A program made the translations under genes and the position numbers. Source: Bacteroidales bacterium (lineage in GTDB: Bacteria > Bacteroidota > Bacteroidia > Bacteroidales > ML635J-15). Taken from it: a stretch of 64,000 bases of DNA. Below the pieces are notes generated by a model. The model was not told the origin of the DNA. It did no database searches and saw nothing but the letters and a program-made list of their open reading frames with translations. The stretch is from contig JAFZWY010000024.1 of assembly GCA_017617125.1 (NCBI GenBank), positions 1-64,000 on the forward strand. The letters run 5' to 3'. How positions within the stretch are numbered: the stretch's first letter is position 1; each line of letters starts with the position of its first letter. This document shows, one piece after another, positions 63,004-64,000 of the stretch.

Positions 63004-64000
63004 TTATTTTTGTTCGTTCTTATTTCCTCTTAGTTTCGATTGATATTCGTTGTAGTATTTTTGTAATTCAACTCCTTTGCTGTATAGGTCGTCGTTGAAG
63101 TAGGTGAGAATTTTCTCTATAGTTGTGTATGACGAGAATCCACGCTGTACGAAAAGCGGATGTGTTGCATGTTCGTCGAAGACGACGAATGCCGGTATGC
63201 GGTAGTCGGGATGCAGCAGCGACAGGACTAGCTGGTTGGGGTATTGCATTTGCCCGGTTTCGTTTACAAATTCGTGTCCTGCAATCTTCAGCGTATCTGT
63301 TATGTCGTACGGAATTTTTACCGCATAGAAGTTCTTGTTGATGAAGTCGGCCATAGCTTTCTCCTTGAACGATCCGCCGAGCATTATCTTGCTGCTCGAG
63401 TTCCAGTCGGAATAAATGTACAGAAGCATCTTTTTAGGCTGAGTCTTCATTTTTTCTACAGCTTTGTTGAAGTCCATCCAGTCTACGGAGCCGTTGAACA
63501 TTTCGGTTGTGTCGAGGTCGGGGCGGAACGCGGCATTGAAGCAGTCCATATATTCGTTCCATGCGCTGTATTTGTTTATTCGTTCGGCAAAGTAAATGAG
63601 CATAGGCTCGAGGTCTTCGGGTGTCATGTATCCTGCTACCGGTGCAATGTTGCCTTCGAAGTCGATGAAAACGATTGTCGGGTACGACATGCGTCCGCTC
63701 AAGAGCATCTGTGCGAGCATGTGTGGCGAGCGCTGTCCCACCTGCGGGTTAATGAATGGCTTAAGTTCGGTTATCTTTTCTCCAGTCTTTTCGTCGGTAG
63801 ACTTTATCGGGAACATTATGGTGTCGGTGGTTTCGGCATTGAATTTCACCGGATAGAAGTTGTTGTTGATGTACGAGGCGATGTTCGGGTCGCTGAAAGT
63901 TTGGGCGTCCATTTTTTTGCACCATCCGCACCAGTCGGTGTACATGTCGATTATTACCGCCTTGGGCATCGAGTCCTGCTTGCGCATGGCTTCCTCGATT
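63004..64000 (-). CDS. Exported thioredoxin-like protein, 5'-truncated by window edge
   Basis: At least 331 residues are visible; the frame remains open past Ile-Glu-Glu-Ala before the first Met at 63987, so the start and any signal peptide lie beyond the window. Thioredoxin fold at the N-terminal part: AVIIDMYTDWCGWCKKMDAQTF with the redox pair Cys-Gly-Trp-Cys, and YPTIVFIDFEGNIAPVAGYM. A second thioredoxin-like domain without Cys pair follows (about 160-300; MLLYIYSDWNSSSKIML, VFDEHATHPLFV). It lies 7 nt before the LysM gene and would act on disulfides in the envelope. Confidence 0.85.
   Translation of the reverse strand, partial: IEEAMRKQDSMPKAVIIDMYTDWCGWCKKMDAQTFSDPNIASYINNNFYPVKFNAETTDTIMFPIKSTDEKTGEKITELKPFINPQVGQRSPHMLAQMLLSGRMSYPTIVFIDFEGNIAPVAGYMTPEDLEPMLIYFAERINKYSAWNEYMDCFNAAFRPDLDTTEMFNGSVDWMDFNKAVEKMKTQPKKMLLYIYSDWNSSSKIMLGGSFKEKAMADFINKNFYAVKIPYDITDTLKIAGHEFVNETGQMQYPNQLVLSLLHPDYRIPAFVVFDEHATHPLFVQRGFSSYTTIEKILTYFNDDLYSKGVELQKYYNEYQSKLRGNKNEQK

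Overview
This is a contiguous piece of a chromosome from an uncultured-looking member of the Bacteroidota, most likely order Bacteroidales. The evidence: an rpsH-to-rplQ ribosomal block whose S4, S5 and zinc-ligand-poor L36 are of Bacteroidota type; many promoters with the Bacteroidota -7 box TAnnTTTG; almost no Shine-Dalgarno sequences; and type IX secretion (PorZ plus proteins with type IX sorting domains), DUF4271, FISUMP and SusD-free glycoside hydrolase genes. No tRNA, rRNA, CRISPR array, prophage or integrative element was seen.

Layout. 1-7.9 kb: the 3' half of the spc/alpha ribosomal operon (rpsH partial, rplF, rplR, rpsE, rpmD, rplO, secY, map, infA, rpmJ, rpsM, rpsK, rpsD, rpoA, rplQ), closed by a clear terminator, then eno with its own terminator. 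9.4-11.5 kb: groES-groEL, preceded by paired TTGTCA motifs and a TGGCAC box rather than a CIRCE element. 11.5-14.8 kb: a polytopic membrane protein, a lipoprotein phosphatase/nuclease of the EEP family and an AraC regulator. 15.0-21.8 kb: the most interesting accessory block, a tight seven-gene operon joining a type IX-sorted small protein, a large secreted beta-helix protein of the Cthe_2159 type, a lipoprotein, a small secreted repeat protein, a VTC-type polyphosphate-polymerase-like enzyme, a DUF4956 membrane protein and a DUF2490 outer-membrane barrel. 22-29 kb: a tyrosine phosphatase, a possible structured RNA next to an HTH regulator, a type IX-sorted protein, a mosaic FISUMP surface protein, a REP-associated transposase (RAYT) carrying a palindrome in its own reading frame, a second EEP enzyme and yifB/comM. 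29.4-32.7 kb: alpha-fucosidase and GH3 glycosidase. 32.8-39 kb: a protein made of six 20-residue repeats, a coiled-coil protein, DUF4271, hemD, rnpA, an S41 protease and trpS. 39-50.5 kb: a methyltransferase, recG, a GT2 plus GT-C/TPR glycosylation pair, lspA, a small VTT-type membrane protein, a PurF-like enzyme lacking the nucleophilic cysteine, a split chromate transporter and a YitT protein. 50.6-64 kb: a flavodoxin, a frameshifted methyltransferase, an acyl-CoA ligase, an outer-membrane protein, recO, then a tight minus-strand operon thioredoxin - LysM/substrate-binding protein - rseP - secreted protein - rdgB - porZ.

The envelope theme is strong: Sec (secY), lipoprotein processing (lspA), type IX secretion (porZ), site-2 and S41 proteases, O-glycosylation-like enzymes and several secreted repeat proteins. 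Intergenic DNA is seeded with short palindromes; at least seven share a TTGTAG head and are probably one family of REP-like elements. Functions are assigned by reading the protein sequences by eye; no database search was run.
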